From assembly GCA_944391485.1 (NCBI GenBank), contig CALXTQ010000013.1, forward strand, positions 64,809 through 128,808: a stretch of DNA of 64,000 nt, written 5' to 3'. A program made the translations under genes and the position numbers. Numbering within the stretch: position 1 is the stretch's first letter; every line of letters starts with the position of its first letter. Below, piece by piece: positions 7,787 to 16,463 of the stretch. The DNA comes from an uncultured Alphaproteobacteria bacterium (GTDB taxonomy: Bacteria; Pseudomonadota; Alphaproteobacteria; RF32; CAG-239). The notes under the pieces were generated by a model. That model ran no database searches, was not told the DNA's origin, and saw only the letters and a list, made by a program, of their open reading frames with translations.

Positions 7787-9307
7787 ATGGCATTGAAAAA
7801 TACAAGAGCCGGAAATTATCCGGAATGGTACCAAAACGTCGTCTCGGAAGCAGACATGGCGGAAAACTCATCCAGCCCGGGATGCATGGTCATCAAGCCG
7901 TGGGGATACGGCATTTGGGAACGCATCCGCGACGTCTTTGACGAAAAGATCAAATCTACTGACCACGAAAACTGTTATTTTCCAATGTTTATCCCCCTTT
8001 CCTTTTTTCAGAAAGAAGCCGAACATGTTGACGGTTTTGCCAAAGAGATGGCCGTCGTAACACATTCGCGCCTGTCGATGAAAGACGGCAAGCTGGTTCC
8101 TGATTCTGAGCTTGACGAGCCGTTGATCGTCCGTCCTACTTCGGAAGCGATTATCGCCGACTCATTTTCCAAATGGGTCAAATCTTACCGCGATCTGCCG
8201 GTTCTGGTCAACCAGTGGGCCAATGTCGTTCGCTGGGAAATGCGTCCGCGCCTGTTTCTCAGAACCCGCGAATTTTTGTGGCAGGAAGGACATACCGCGC
8301 ATTCTTCCGCCAGGGAAGCCGAAGAAGAGACCACGCGCATGCTTGAGGCTTATCGCGAACTTTGCGAAGAAACCCTGGCCATGCCGGTCATCTGCGGACG
8401 CAAACCCGAGCATGAGAAATTTCCCGGCGCCATAGACACCTACTGTGTCGAAGCCATGATGCAGGACGGGAAAGCCCTTCAGGCCGGAACTTCGCATTTT
8501 CTCGGTCAGAATTTTGCAAAATCCGCCAATATTTCGTTTGTCAACAAAAACAATCAGTCGGAATATGCCTATACGACTTCCTGGGGGGTATCGACCCGTC
8601 TTATCGGCGGCGTTATCATGACCCATGCCGACGACGAAGGCATGGTTGTTCCGCCGAAAATAGCGCCGTATCAGATTGTGATCGTCCCGGTCATTAAAAA
8701 CGACACCGACGAAGAAACGGTTATGAATTATATCAAAGATCTGCAGAAAGAGCTTACGCAACAGTTTCCGTTCGGAGAAAAAATCCGTCTCAAGGTTGAT
8801 AAACGCGACCGCAAGAGCGTTGACAAATTCTGGGAATGGACCCGCAAAGGCGCTCCAGTTATTTTGGAAATCGGCCCCCGCGACGTTGCCGAAAACAACG
8901 TTATGGTTAAAGAACGCATCCGTCTTGGAACGCCGGCGGGCAAAACCGTTGTCAGCCGCGGCGCCTTTGTCAGCTCGATCGCCGCTCGGCTGGAAGGCCT
9001 GCAGGCAGAAATGTTTGCCAGAGCAAAAGCACGGCTGGATAAAAACGTTCGTACCGATATTAAGACCAAAAAGGAATTTGAAGAATATTTCGCCGGTTCC
9101 AATGTCTGGATTGAAGACGGCAAAGCCGGAAAAGTGGCTTTTGTCCGCGGAAAATGGAGCCAGGATCCAAATTCGGAAGAATTGCTGAAAGCCATGAAAA
9201 TTACAATTCGCTGTATCCCGTTTGATCAGAGCGGCGGTGAAGGAGAATGCCTGCTGACAGGGCAGAAAGGCGCAACGCTCGACGTTATTTACGCCCGCTC
9301 CTACTAG
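7787..9307 (+). CDS. proS: Prolyl-tRNA synthetase, archaeal/eukaryotic (ProS3) type
   Basis: A 506-residue class IIa aminoacyl-tRNA synthetase charging tRNA-Pro. Motif 2 is visible around VRWEMRPRLFLRTREFLWQE and motif 3 in the segment TSWGVSTRLIGGVIMTHADD. The protein lacks the large editing insertion of the usual bacterial ProS and has the C-terminal extension ending in YARSY, as in the eukaryote/archaea-like form also found in several bacterial groups. The zinc-site cysteines of that extension are only partly retained. The start chosen is the ATG at 7787 behind AAGGAAAC; in-frame codons back to 7721 precede the site. The cognate tRNA-Pro(GGG) is also in this window. Confidence 0.93.
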   Translation: MALKNTRAGNYPEWYQNVVSEADMAENSSSPGCMVIKPWGYGIWERIRDVFDEKIKSTDHENCYFPMFIPLSFFQKEAEHVDGFAKEMAVVTHSRLSMKDGKLVPDSELDEPLIVRPTSEAIIADSFSKWVKSYRDLPVLVNQWANVVRWEMRPRLFLRTREFLWQEGHTAHSSAREAEEETTRMLEAYRELCEETLAMPVICGRKPEHEKFPGAIDTYCVEAMMQDGKALQAGTSHFLGQNFAKSANISFVNKNNQSEYAYTTSWGVSTRLIGGVIMTHADDEGMVVPPKIAPYQIVIVPVIKNDTDEETVMNYIKDLQKELTQQFPFGEKIRLKVDKRDRKSVDKFWEWTRKGAPVILEIGPRDVAENNVMVKERIRLGTPAGKTVVSRGAFVSSIAARLEGLQAEMFARAKARLDKNVRTDIKTKKEFEEYFAGSNVWIEDGKAGKVAFVRGKWSQDPNSEELLKAMKITIRCIPFDQSGGEGECLLTGQKGATLDVIYARSY

Positions 9308-9313
9308 AATAAC

Positions 9314-9345
9314 AAAAAACCGGATGAAATCATCCGGTTTTTTTT
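9314..9345. terminator. Bidirectional terminator after proS
   Basis: A 12-bp near-perfect stem (AAAAACCGGATG / CATCCGGTTTTT) with a 4-nt loop. Its right arm lies inside the last codons of the convergent frameshifted gene, so one hairpin serves both. Confidence 0.9.
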
Positions 9346-9781
9346 GCAGCACTTTTACCGTTCAGATAATTAATGGTATAGTTTAGAAAACTCTTCTCTT
9401 CCTTGCTCGGTCGGGGATGGCTGCTGAGCAAAACCCAGGTCTGATACATTCCTATAATTGTTGACCGGCTTTCTAAACGCAGGCGGTAAAGATCTTCAAG
9501 AGCCAATCTGATGCTTTTTCTTACGGAATAATACCGACCGGAACAGCGGTACAACAACGCTTTTTCCGATGGAGAGAGATCTTTTTTTCTTAATCTTTTT
9601 TTCTGCAGGTTCTGATAAAATCTGAGCTTTGCAGCAGTTTCCTCAAAAGACGAAGATTGGCAGTGTCCGAAGGCGGGATTTTACATAACGTAAACACACC
9701 TTCCAGCTTTTTGACTTCCTGAGCATCAGCAAAAGAACAAAAAGCAAACAGCAGAATAATGAAAGCAACATATCCGTTCAT
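9330..9781 (-). pseudogene. Secreted protein of unknown function, split by a one-base frameshift
   Basis: Two overlapping reading frames form one gene of about 150 codons. The first half (from 9781) has a signal peptide MNGYVAFIILLFAFCSFADA and reads to T-L-C-K. The second frame then runs unbroken through SSFEETAAKLRFYQNL and ends at 9330 with N-G-K-S-A-A-K-K-T-G. Adding one base to the A4 run complementary to 9679-9682 joins them smoothly. Either the gene is broken or this is a sequencing or assembly error; the long intact downstream frame favours recent loss or an error. The product would be a small basic periplasmic protein; no family recognised. The last codons overlap the shared terminator. 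Confidence 0.65.
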
Positions 9782-9927
9782 GTTTTATGTTTTTGAATTA
9801 ATAATTTGCAGATTTTTAAATGGAATGTTTTTTCTCTAGCATATACCCGGATAATTGTCCATATTATTTTGACTTTTTCGGAAAGCGGCATTAGTTTAAA
9901 TAAACAATATCAGTGAAGGAATCTCAT

Positions 9928-10269
9928 ATGAAAAAAACTGTTTTAATTACTGCCGCCGTTTTGTTCTCTGCCTTTACCGCCGTTGCCCAGCCGGCAATGC
10001 CGGAAATTTCTCCGGAAGAAATGCAGGAAAAACTTATCAGCGCCGTAAAAGCCGAGTTTGACAATATTGACACTGACGGCGACGGCATCATCTCTCATGA
10101 TGAATTTATTGAATACCAGATTGCGGAAATCCGGAAGAAAGGAGAAGAAAATTTCCGGAATATCGATGCGGACGGCAGCAACGACATTACGGAAGAAGAA
10201 TACTTTACCGCGCTGAAAAGCGTTATGGATCAACTGGCAGAAAAAATGAGCCGGCTTGCGGCGGATTAA
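9928..10269 (+). CDS. Secreted EF-hand calcium-binding protein
   Basis: A 113-residue protein with a signal peptide (MKKTVLITAAVLFSAFTAVA, 1-20) and two canonical EF-hand loops: D48-x-D50-x-D52-G with E59, and D80-x-D82-x-S84-x-D86 with E91. It should bind calcium in the periplasm or outside. Similar small EF-hand proteins are common in alphaproteobacteria, with no general function known. The ATG at 9928 is preceded by AAGGA; a GTG 15 bases earlier lies before the signal peptide and is unlikely. It ends in a strong terminator shared with the next gene. Confidence 0.88.
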   Translation: MKKTVLITAAVLFSAFTAVAQPAMPEISPEEMQEKLISAVKAEFDNIDTDGDGIISHDEFIEYQIAEIRKKGEENFRNIDADGSNDITEEEYFTALKSVMDQLAEKMSRLAAD

Positions 10270-10270
10270 T

Positions 10271-10300
10271 AAAAAAGGACCGGTTTTCCGGTCCTTTTTT
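10271..10300. terminator. Bidirectional terminator between EF-hand and lipoprotein genes
   Basis: The stem AAAAAAGGACCGG / CCGGTCCTTTTTT is near perfect with a short T-rich loop. It overlaps the last bases of the convergent lipoprotein gene. Confidence 0.9.
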
Positions 10301-11054
10301 ATACCAGCGGTTTGTTTCCGCTTTCGCCGTCATTATCAGAACCGTCTCCGACCAATGGCGGGTTCGATGGATTCTTATTGTCTTCATCATCGACCAGCGG
10401 CGGATTTTCCTCTTCTCCGCCTGTTTTCTTTTTGGCGGCGACAACCTCATTGGGATACAGCACATAAGTGGTATAGGCTATCTCATCGCCGATTTGGAAC
10501 TGGTCGTTTTTAAACGACTTCATATAAATCAGCGATCCGTCCTCAAGTTCGATAAAAAGACATTCCAGCGGTACAAACGGAATACTGAAACGCACTGACA
10601 TTTTGAACATATCGGCAATTTTTCCCGTTTTTTCATCCGAGAAAATCAGTCCCCGCGTTTCTACCGACTTGGCCAGTTGTTTGTCGTTCTCGTCAATATC
10701 GTCCTGCTTCATGCTGCCGCGGTCGGTGGCAAGCTCATAGATTTCGGCATCCGCAAGCTTGTATGTCCAGTAATAATCCAGAACATCTCCCGCCTGCAGC
10801 TCATAGTCAATTTTTGACTTGCGGAAGTAACAGTTGTTTCCGTCGGCAAGCCGCATGACATAATGAGGAAACGGATACGGAATATCCAGACGCATAACAA
10901 TGGAATAGATTTTGTTTATGACTGTTTCGGAATGTTTGTTCAGAAGCAGTTCGTAAGCAAATTCTTCCCCTTCATCAACTCCGTTGTTGTCGTCTTTACT
11001 GCAGGAGCAGAGGCATACGACAAAAAGCCCAATTAACAGAATAATCTTTTTCAT
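10299..11054 (-). CDS. Lipoprotein of unknown function with acidic PPLV-repeat tail
   Basis: A 251-residue predicted lipoprotein: the signal MKKIILLIGLFVVCLCSC ends in a lipobox L-C-S-C, giving Cys18 as the acylation site. The globular part (30-205) contains two similar halves, each with a segment like IPYPFPHYVMRLADG or IPFVPLECLFIELEDG followed by a K-or-S-rich turn, and F-Q-I-G-D / L-Q-A-G-D motifs, so it looks like an internal duplication. The C-terminal 45 residues are low complexity, acidic, with P-L-V repeated three times. No family recognised. Probably anchored to the outer membrane. Confidence 0.75.
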   Translation of the reverse strand: MKKIILLIGLFVVCLCSCSKDDNNGVDEGEEFAYELLLNKHSETVINKIYSIVMRLDIPYPFPHYVMRLADGNNCYFRKSKIDYELQAGDVLDYYWTYKLADAEIYELATDRGSMKQDDIDENDKQLAKSVETRGLIFSDEKTGKIADMFKMSVRFSIPFVPLECLFIELEDGSLIYMKSFKNDQFQIGDEIAYTTYVLYPNEVVAAKKKTGGEEENPPLVDDEDNKNPSNPPLVGDGSDNDGESGNKPLV

Positions 11055-11188
11055 TTTTATTTATTTTTGGTTACACAATAATCATTTTTCATCCTTAGAA
11101 TAGTATATTTTTGTCTAAATTTAAATACTAAAAATCACAAATTTGAGAATTATATATTGAAAAAACATTCAAACACGGGAAAACAGAT

Positions 11189-12106
11189 ATGAAAGACAAT
11201 AAAACAAGCGGCTATCTTATGGCGTTAACCGCTATTTTCTTCTGGAGCATCAACATCATCATCGCCAGCTATTTTGCCGCAGAACTGACGCCTTTCGAAA
11301 TCGCGTTCGGAAGATGGCTTATCGCCAGTCTCATTCTGGTTCCCCTCGCCTGGAGCGGATTAAAAAAGAATTTCAGACTGCTGACAAAAAACTGGTTTCT
11401 GGTGTTGAACCTTGCCCTGACGGGAATTGTTTTTGACAATACGCTTATTTATTATGCCGGACGGACCGCTCCGGCCATTGATATGGGGCTTCTGGATGTT
11501 ACCGGCCCGATATTTCTGGTAATTTTATCACGTTTGTTTTTAAAAACGCCTATTTCTTTGCAGCAGCTTATCGGTCTGGCTGTTGCCGTCTTCGGGGTTA
11601 TGGTCGTTATTCTGCAGGGAGATCTGACGCAGATTGCGCATTTTAAATTTGTCGACGGGGATTTTATTATGCTGGCGAATACCTTTTGCTTTGCCGTTTA
11701 TTCCCTGCTGCAAGCCAAACGCCCCACGCAGATTTCGCAGTCCGTCATGCTGGCGGCAACGGCGGTTGTCGGGGTTATTATCATCTTTCCGCTACTTTTG
11801 TTGACCTCCGACGGAATGAAAATGTTTTCGCTGCAGCCGATAGATTACGGCGTTTTTCTTTACCTCGGCATTTTTAATTCCGTTATCGCCTATCTGTGCT
11901 GGAACAGCGCCCTTGCCAGCATTGGCAACATAAAAACCAGCATTATCTATTATCTGCTGCCGCTGTTCAGCGGTATCGGCGCTTATCTGGTTCTGCACGA
12001 AAAACTGTATTGGTCTCAGCTTATCGGCGGGTTTCTGGTTATCGGCGGAATCGCGCTGGTCAGCCTCAGCAGAAAGACACCGCGCGACAGGAAACAACCG
12101 GCATAA
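11189..12106 (+). CDS. EamA/DMT-family transporter
   Basis: A 305-residue inner-membrane protein with ten hydrophobic segments in two EamA repeats of five, as in drug/metabolite exporters. Helices such as GYLMALTAIFFWSINIIIAS at the start and the second repeat from about residue 150 (with CFAVYSLLQAKR) support this. Length is normal for the superfamily. Substrate unknown. It converges on anmK with 53 bp between stop codons, where I saw no clear terminator. Confidence 0.88.
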   Translation: MKDNKTSGYLMALTAIFFWSINIIIASYFAAELTPFEIAFGRWLIASLILVPLAWSGLKKNFRLLTKNWFLVLNLALTGIVFDNTLIYYAGRTAPAIDMGLLDVTGPIFLVILSRLFLKTPISLQQLIGLAVAVFGVMVVILQGDLTQIAHFKFVDGDFIMLANTFCFAVYSLLQAKRPTQISQSVMLAATAVVGVIIIFPLLLLTSDGMKMFSLQPIDYGVFLYLGIFNSVIAYLCWNSALASIGNIKTSIIYYLLPLFSGIGAYLVLHEKLYWSQLIGGFLVIGGIALVSLSRKTPRDRKQPA

Positions 12107-12159
12107 AACCGCCGCAGCATTATGTGCCGATGGTTTGCAAAGAAACAGAAAGAAAGGTG

Positions 12160-13533
12160 TCAGCGCCGTTTTTTCTGCCAGCCTTTTGCCGCCCGGCTCC
12201 AATATGCCGGCAGATCCCCGTCCATATTCAGATTCTCTGTTTTATAACGGCGCAGGAGACGCATAAATTCTCCCTCTTTTTCGCCTTTGGGCAGAAAATA
12301 TATACCGGCAACCGTTGGTGTCCGGCAGCCGCTTCCCGCAGGAAAGGTAAAAGGTTCGCCGATGATCCGGCAGCGAGCCATATCTGCAAAAATGCGAGCC
12401 TCCATATATTTTCCGCTGTAACCGCAGATGTCGGACCAGCCGATATTCGGCGCTGTTTTCATCCGCCTGCGGATTTTGGCAAAAAGTTCTTTGTGCCGCG
12501 GCAGTTCAAAGGCATTTCCCCGCAGCAGGCTGTTAAAATCTTCCATAGCCAGAGGATTTTTCCAACCGCCGCCGAACACCAGAAAACTGGCAGGCATTGC
12601 ATATTCTTCCGGCACAAAAGACAGCGTATGAGTCAAAACATAAACGCTCAGATATTCCGCCGTGCGAATGGTGTCTTCAAAAGAATATCCGCGGCAGTTC
12701 AGACAATCCGGAATACGATACCAGCTCGGATCGGAGGACTTGGGCGGCGGCAGCAGAAAAAAGTTGTTTCCCTTGTCGTCTGCGGCGGCATGATTGAAAA
12801 GCTCATCCAGAAGTTCCGGAATGACCTTTCCTTTTTTTCCGAAACTGCCGTCAAGATCGCAGTTGCAGTTTTTATGCAGGCGCGCCAGATAATCCGGATA
12901 ATGATTAAAGGGGCCGGCATCCCATCCCGCCACAATTTCCCGGCCGTTTTCATCTTCAGTGATTATGGCAATGTTTCCCGTATTTCCGGCATTGCAAAAA
13001 GCTACCGGAAAAATACCCTTCGTTTTTAAATCCTTTGATATATGCAGGTTGTGAACCGGTGCCAGTGGAGCCCCCTCGCCACCGTTCATCACGTCGTCGG
13101 AACGAAAATCGCAAATAACCGGTATTCCGGTCAGATCAGCCAGCAGACGGGCATTTCCGACCTGAAGCGTATAAGCTTTCTCTTTTCCGGCAATCGACGG
13201 CGGGCAATGGTCGCATGTCTGGCCATGAAACCCTATGGCCGCAACATCCTGTCTTGAAAATCCGGATCTGGCCAGCATCTCATTAACGGCAGACGCGACA
13301 AATCGGGTATATTCGTCAACGGCAGCTGCAAAAAAAGCATTGCCGGAGAGTTCGTCCATACTGACGCGGACCGCTCTGGCCATTTCGCGCAGTTTGAGCA
13401 TTTTCCCGGTCATCTCCCGGGAATAAGGTTTGGAAAAAGACGCCAGATCCCTGATGCCGTTTTCGTCAAACCCGGTCAGCACTACGTCCACGCCGTCCAA
13501 AGAATTTCCGGTCATTATGCCGATGATTTTCAT
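12160..13533 (-). CDS. anmK: Anhydro-N-acetylmuramic acid kinase AnmK
   Basis: A 457-residue kinase that opens and phosphorylates 1,6-anhydro-MurNAc to MurNAc-6-phosphate during peptidoglycan recycling. The N-terminal ATP-binding text G5-x-M-T-G-N-S-x-D-G-x-D16 is the family signature; further family motifs are AAIGFHGQTCDHCP, GWDAGPFNHYPDYLAR and FVFGGGWKNPL. The chain is about 85 residues longer than typical AnmK (near 370), with extra sequence mostly in the middle. The start at 13533 begins MKIIGIMTG; its GGAG lies inside a perfect hairpin described separately. A partner etherase/epimerase (MurQ) is not nearby. Confidence 0.9.
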   Translation of the reverse strand: MKIIGIMTGNSLDGVDVVLTGFDENGIRDLASFSKPYSREMTGKMLKLREMARAVRVSMDELSGNAFFAAAVDEYTRFVASAVNEMLARSGFSRQDVAAIGFHGQTCDHCPPSIAGKEKAYTLQVGNARLLADLTGIPVICDFRSDDVMNGGEGAPLAPVHNLHISKDLKTKGIFPVAFCNAGNTGNIAIITEDENGREIVAGWDAGPFNHYPDYLARLHKNCNCDLDGSFGKKGKVIPELLDELFNHAAADDKGNNFFLLPPPKSSDPSWYRIPDCLNCRGYSFEDTIRTAEYLSVYVLTHTLSFVPEEYAMPASFLVFGGGWKNPLAMEDFNSLLRGNAFELPRHKELFAKIRRRMKTAPNIGWSDICGYSGKYMEARIFADMARCRIIGEPFTFPAGSGCRTPTVAGIYFLPKGEKEGEFMRLLRRYKTENLNMDGDLPAYWSRAAKGWQKKRR

Positions 13534-13535
13534 AT

Positions 13536-13569
13536 AAAATAACTCCATTATTGCCAATGGAGTTATTTT
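13536..13569 (-). promoter_or_regulatory. Perfect 14-bp hairpin covering the anmK ribosome-binding site
   Basis: Two 14-base arms (AAAATAACTCCATT and its exact complement) surround a 6-nt loop, ending 2 bases before the anmK start codon. On the minus strand the downstream arm contains the GGAG of anmK. It can be read as a terminator of the gene ending at 13604, as an attenuator, or as a structure hiding the anmK ribosome-binding site. The T-rich end of the arm fits a terminator; the position fits translational control. Confidence 0.7.
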
Positions 13570-13603
13570 AGCCTGTTGAGAGTTAATTATTGTTTAAGCC
13601 GGT

Positions 13604-14143
13604 TCAGGACATCTCGGCGGCTTTTCCCATCATTTGCGCCAGAGGCGGCATGCTCCGGGAGCGGACAAACTCCCTGAACTCGCGTTTGAAGTCTTTCGCC
13701 GACCCGTAAGCCATCTCTTTTACATAGCGCTGCATGGCAATGTAAATATATTCCCGGGGTTCCGGTTTCAGCGAAGCGAGAACGGCTATTTTTTTCTGCA
13801 TAATGGCTTCATAGTCAAAATTACTCTTCTTCCCCAAGTTGCGCAGACTGTCCAATTGCTGCACGGAACGGTTAATGGCCGAGGCATTGCGTTTTATCTG
13901 AAGTTCCGCCAAGGCTCCGTGATAGCTGACCATTTCATCCAAATCGCTGATCCCCTCAAAGGAGAACGGCGACGGCTGCTCTTTCTTTTCCCCGGCAGAG
14001 GTTTTGTTTTCCCTGCGGCTGTTTCGGGCGGCATTTTCAACGGTTTGATACAAAAAGGCAAACAGCGTCGTTTTGTTTTTCTGAGCAAGCTCCAGCTTTT
14101 TCAGAAAGATTTCGCCTTCGGTTTCGACTAACAATGTTACCAT
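13604..14143 (-). CDS. Conserved-looking hypothetical protein, charged helical
   Basis: A 179-residue soluble, mostly helical and strongly charged protein without signal peptide, membrane segment or cysteine. A low-complexity basic linker (about 40-58) separates a short N-terminal part from a C-terminal helical region with VQQLDSLRNLGKKSNFDYEA. A perfect AGGAGG lies 6 bases before the ATG, so it is well translated. It is separated from anmK by the hairpin and may share its transcript. Function not recognised. Confidence 0.7.
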   Translation of the reverse strand: MVTLLVETEGEIFLKKLELAQKNKTTLFAFLYQTVENAARNSRRENKTSAGEKKEQPSPFSFEGISDLDEMVSYHGALAELQIKRNASAINRSVQQLDSLRNLGKKSNFDYEAIMQKKIAVLASLKPEPREYIYIAMQRYVKEMAYGSAKDFKREFREFVRSRSMPPLAQMMGKAAEMS

Positions 14144-14249
14144 TTCAGCCTCCTGCGCTCATAATTATAATCGTGATGAAGTATGTTTTATTGTAGCATA
14201 AATATCCTCCGCCTACAACAAGAAATGTAACAAAACGGTAACAATCCGC

Positions 14250-15593
14250 TCAGGCATGAAACCGGCGCCGGAAAAACTTTTTGATGTCTTTGTACCACTG
14301 GATGTACAGCGGCGTAAAATATTCGTCGGGAAGACGGCGCTCATGAAACTTGTAATAGATGCTGTCGTTATCCCGGGAAACTTCCAGCGGCGTCCGGTCA
14401 ATGTTGATTTTCGGATGACAGTCTTTGGGAAGTTCAAATAAAGTAAAATCTCGGCAGTTCAGCAAAATGAACTCCCCGTCGCAGCCTTTGCGGGCTTTAA
14501 TATACATAATCCCCGAGCGGCTTAAATCGCTCCAGCCGGTAAAATATTCCTCAAACCGAAGCACCTTAATGGCCGGACAGCCGCTGATTTTCAGCTTTCC
14601 CGTAGCTTTGGCCCCAATATCAACGCTTTCGACCGTCTGCGAACCGCCGATATCCAGTTCGCCGCCGAAATCGTCGGCAAGCTCAATATGTTTCAGTCCT
14701 TTGTCATGACTTCTTTTGCTTTTAATAAATATTTTGCCGCGGCAATCGTCGCCAACCGACAAATCTTTCAGATAAACAGAATCCGCTATCAGATTGCCAC
14801 GGAACGAGCTGCCTATTTTAATTCCCTTTTTGCCCCAGTTTTCGCTGAGCTTGATGTTGGCGTAACTGTAATATCCTATTTCAAGCATATGAAAGCATGA
14901 ATCCCTGATCTCAAGAACGCCGCTGTACACATCCCCGATTTTCAGATTAAAGCATTTTCCGCTGTAATTCATTGTCAGATTGCAGCGGCAGTTATCGCCT
15001 AGAACGATGTCGGTTACCGAACTGCGAGACAAATTCAGAGAACCGCTGAAGCTGTCGTCTACCGATACGGCATCTATAAAAGGATTGTCCCTGATGTCTA
15101 TGGCTGCCGATACTTTTTTGCAAACAATCAGTTTTTTGATTCTTGCCCGCGTCAGATTCAGGACACAATCCCGGGTATATTTCGGTACGCTAAAGCGGCT
15201 TTTTTTGATTCCGTTAATGATTATCTGCACCTTCCTCCCGCTGCGCATAAACCGACGGAGACGATGCTGAGTCAGCTCTTTTGCGGTATAATAATACTCT
15301 TCCTCATCGTCAATTTTGACAATAGACAGGCCCAGATCAAACGCGGCATCGTCAGCAAGCCGGTAATGATAGGTTCGGATAAACTTCAGAATGATGTCGG
15401 CATATTCCGTCGGATAATCTTTTTCATGAAAACCGGTAATGCGGATAATCCGGTCATGAAACAGCTCAATAACAGCAAGTCCCGTACAATACCTGTCGCG
15501 CAGAACAAGCATATTTTCACGGTCTCCCATTAAGGTAATATGATATCCGCCATCCAGCGAATGCAGGACATTATCACAAGTATCCGCAGCCAC
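14250..15593 (-). CDS. Large repeat protein with predicted beta-solenoid architecture, unknown function
   Basis: A 447-residue protein. The start is placed at GTG 15593, 9 bases after GGAGG; an in-frame TTG at 15599 is only 3 bases from that site. Residues 1-145 are a non-repetitive domain. From about 150 to 415 it consists of irregular units of 20-25 residues with a hydrophobic-x-hydrophobic strand, then D/G-x-x-x-G-x-L, then a serine step, for example IVLGDNCRCNLTMNYSGKC, LEIRDSCFHMLEIGYYSYAN and DIGAKATGKLKISGC. The pattern suggests a beta-helix or solenoid. There is no signal peptide. The basic C-terminus (KKFFRRRF) might contact membrane or nucleic acid. No family recognised. Confidence 0.72.
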   Translation of the reverse strand: MAADTCDNVLHSLDGGYHITLMGDRENMLVLRDRYCTGLAVIELFHDRIIRITGFHEKDYPTEYADIILKFIRTYHYRLADDAAFDLGLSIVKIDDEEEYYYTAKELTQHRLRRFMRSGRKVQIIINGIKKSRFSVPKYTRDCVLNLTRARIKKLIVCKKVSAAIDIRDNPFIDAVSVDDSFSGSLNLSRSSVTDIVLGDNCRCNLTMNYSGKCFNLKIGDVYSGVLEIRDSCFHMLEIGYYSYANIKLSENWGKKGIKIGSSFRGNLIADSVYLKDLSVGDDCRGKIFIKSKRSHDKGLKHIELADDFGGELDIGGSQTVESVDIGAKATGKLKISGCPAIKVLRFEEYFTGWSDLSRSGIMYIKARKGCDGEFILLNCRDFTLFELPKDCHPKINIDRTPLEVSRDNDSIYYKFHERRLPDEYFTPLYIQWYKDIKKFFRRRFHA

Positions 15594-15764
15594 GTCCAAA
15601 TTCCTCCATCATACAATTTAAAGCTCTATTTTATCTAATCGCTGCCGACGGATTATCAACGGCGGACAATCAAATTTAGGCCGGAAAAAATATGGGACTT
15701 CCGGGTCTTTTTGTTTGCTTATTTTTGCAAACTAATGTAACAACTATATGTGCAGGAGAAAAAT

Positions 15765-16463
15765 ATGGGCAATATTTGCTATTCGTCAGAAATTTATCAT
15801 CTAGATCCAAAAGACATTATATCACTTAAAGACAGTGATATAAAAAACAATATTAAAGCAAAAGATGAAGTTATTATCCTCATCGGAAGCAATAAGACCT
15901 ATTGGAATGCGCAGAATGACGGAACCCCCGATACCCTGCTCCGGGGCCGCCGCATTGTGGAAGAAGCCGTTAAAAACGGAACAGAATATATTCCGGTGCG
16001 CATTGCCTTTGTATCGCATATCGCAAAATATGATTTCATTTCTCCTCTTATTCGGGTTTTAAGGTACCGCCATAAGTTCTATTCTTCCAACATTTACCAT
16101 ATTGATCCTTTTGAAATCAGGGAAAAAAGGATTGAGCGAAATTTCAGAAACGCCGAAAATGCTTACCGTTTTTCCAATCCAAAGTATAAAATGACAAAGG
16201 AAACCCGTCAAAAAATGTATCAGGATCTGGTAGACAGCATGAGACAAAACGGGTATGACGACCGATTTCCTCTTGACATTATGCTGTGCCGCAATATGGG
16301 GATTCAGGATACGCTCAATCAGGGACACCACAGGATGAGCGTTGCCATTGATTGTAAAATGCACCGCGTGTCCGTCATTTTTTCCGCCGCCGGCCAGGCG
16401 CCGAAATTTCTGCATCCCTTCTTCAGAATTATCGCCAAACTTAACCTTTTGTTTAAGCAATGA
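15765..16463 (+). CDS. Hypothetical protein with ParB-like G-H-H-R motif and internal duplication
   Basis: A 232-residue soluble protein. Residues 187-190 (G-H-H-R in NQGHHRMSVAIDC) resemble the GxHR box of the ParB/sulfiredoxin nucleotide-binding fold, and residues 168-206 read like its core. The segment YSSEIYHLDPKDI (6-18) recurs as YSSNIYHIDPFEI (106-118), exactly 100 residues later. It heads an operon: its stop overlaps the next gene's start (ATGA), and that gene is a glycosyltransferase, so it may act on a sugar or phosphate in surface polysaccharide synthesis rather than on DNA. The ATG at 15765 follows AGGAG; an upstream in-frame GTG does not. Confidence 0.7.
   Translation: MGNICYSSEIYHLDPKDIISLKDSDIKNNIKAKDEVIILIGSNKTYWNAQNDGTPDTLLRGRRIVEEAVKNGTEYIPVRIAFVSHIAKYDFISPLIRVLRYRHKFYSSNIYHIDPFEIREKRIERNFRNAENAYRFSNPKYKMTKETRQKMYQDLVDSMRQNGYDDRFPLDIMLCRNMGIQDTLNQGHHRMSVAIDCKMHRVSVIFSAAGQAPKFLHPFFRIIAKLNLLFKQ

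Noticed and set aside
8162-9352. 396-codon open frame antisense to proS
   Set aside because: Shadow of the synthetase; low-complexity F/R-rich translation.
11896-13029. 377-codon plus-strand frame overlapping the EamA gene and anmK
   Set aside because: It runs antisense to anmK and across two well-supported genes.
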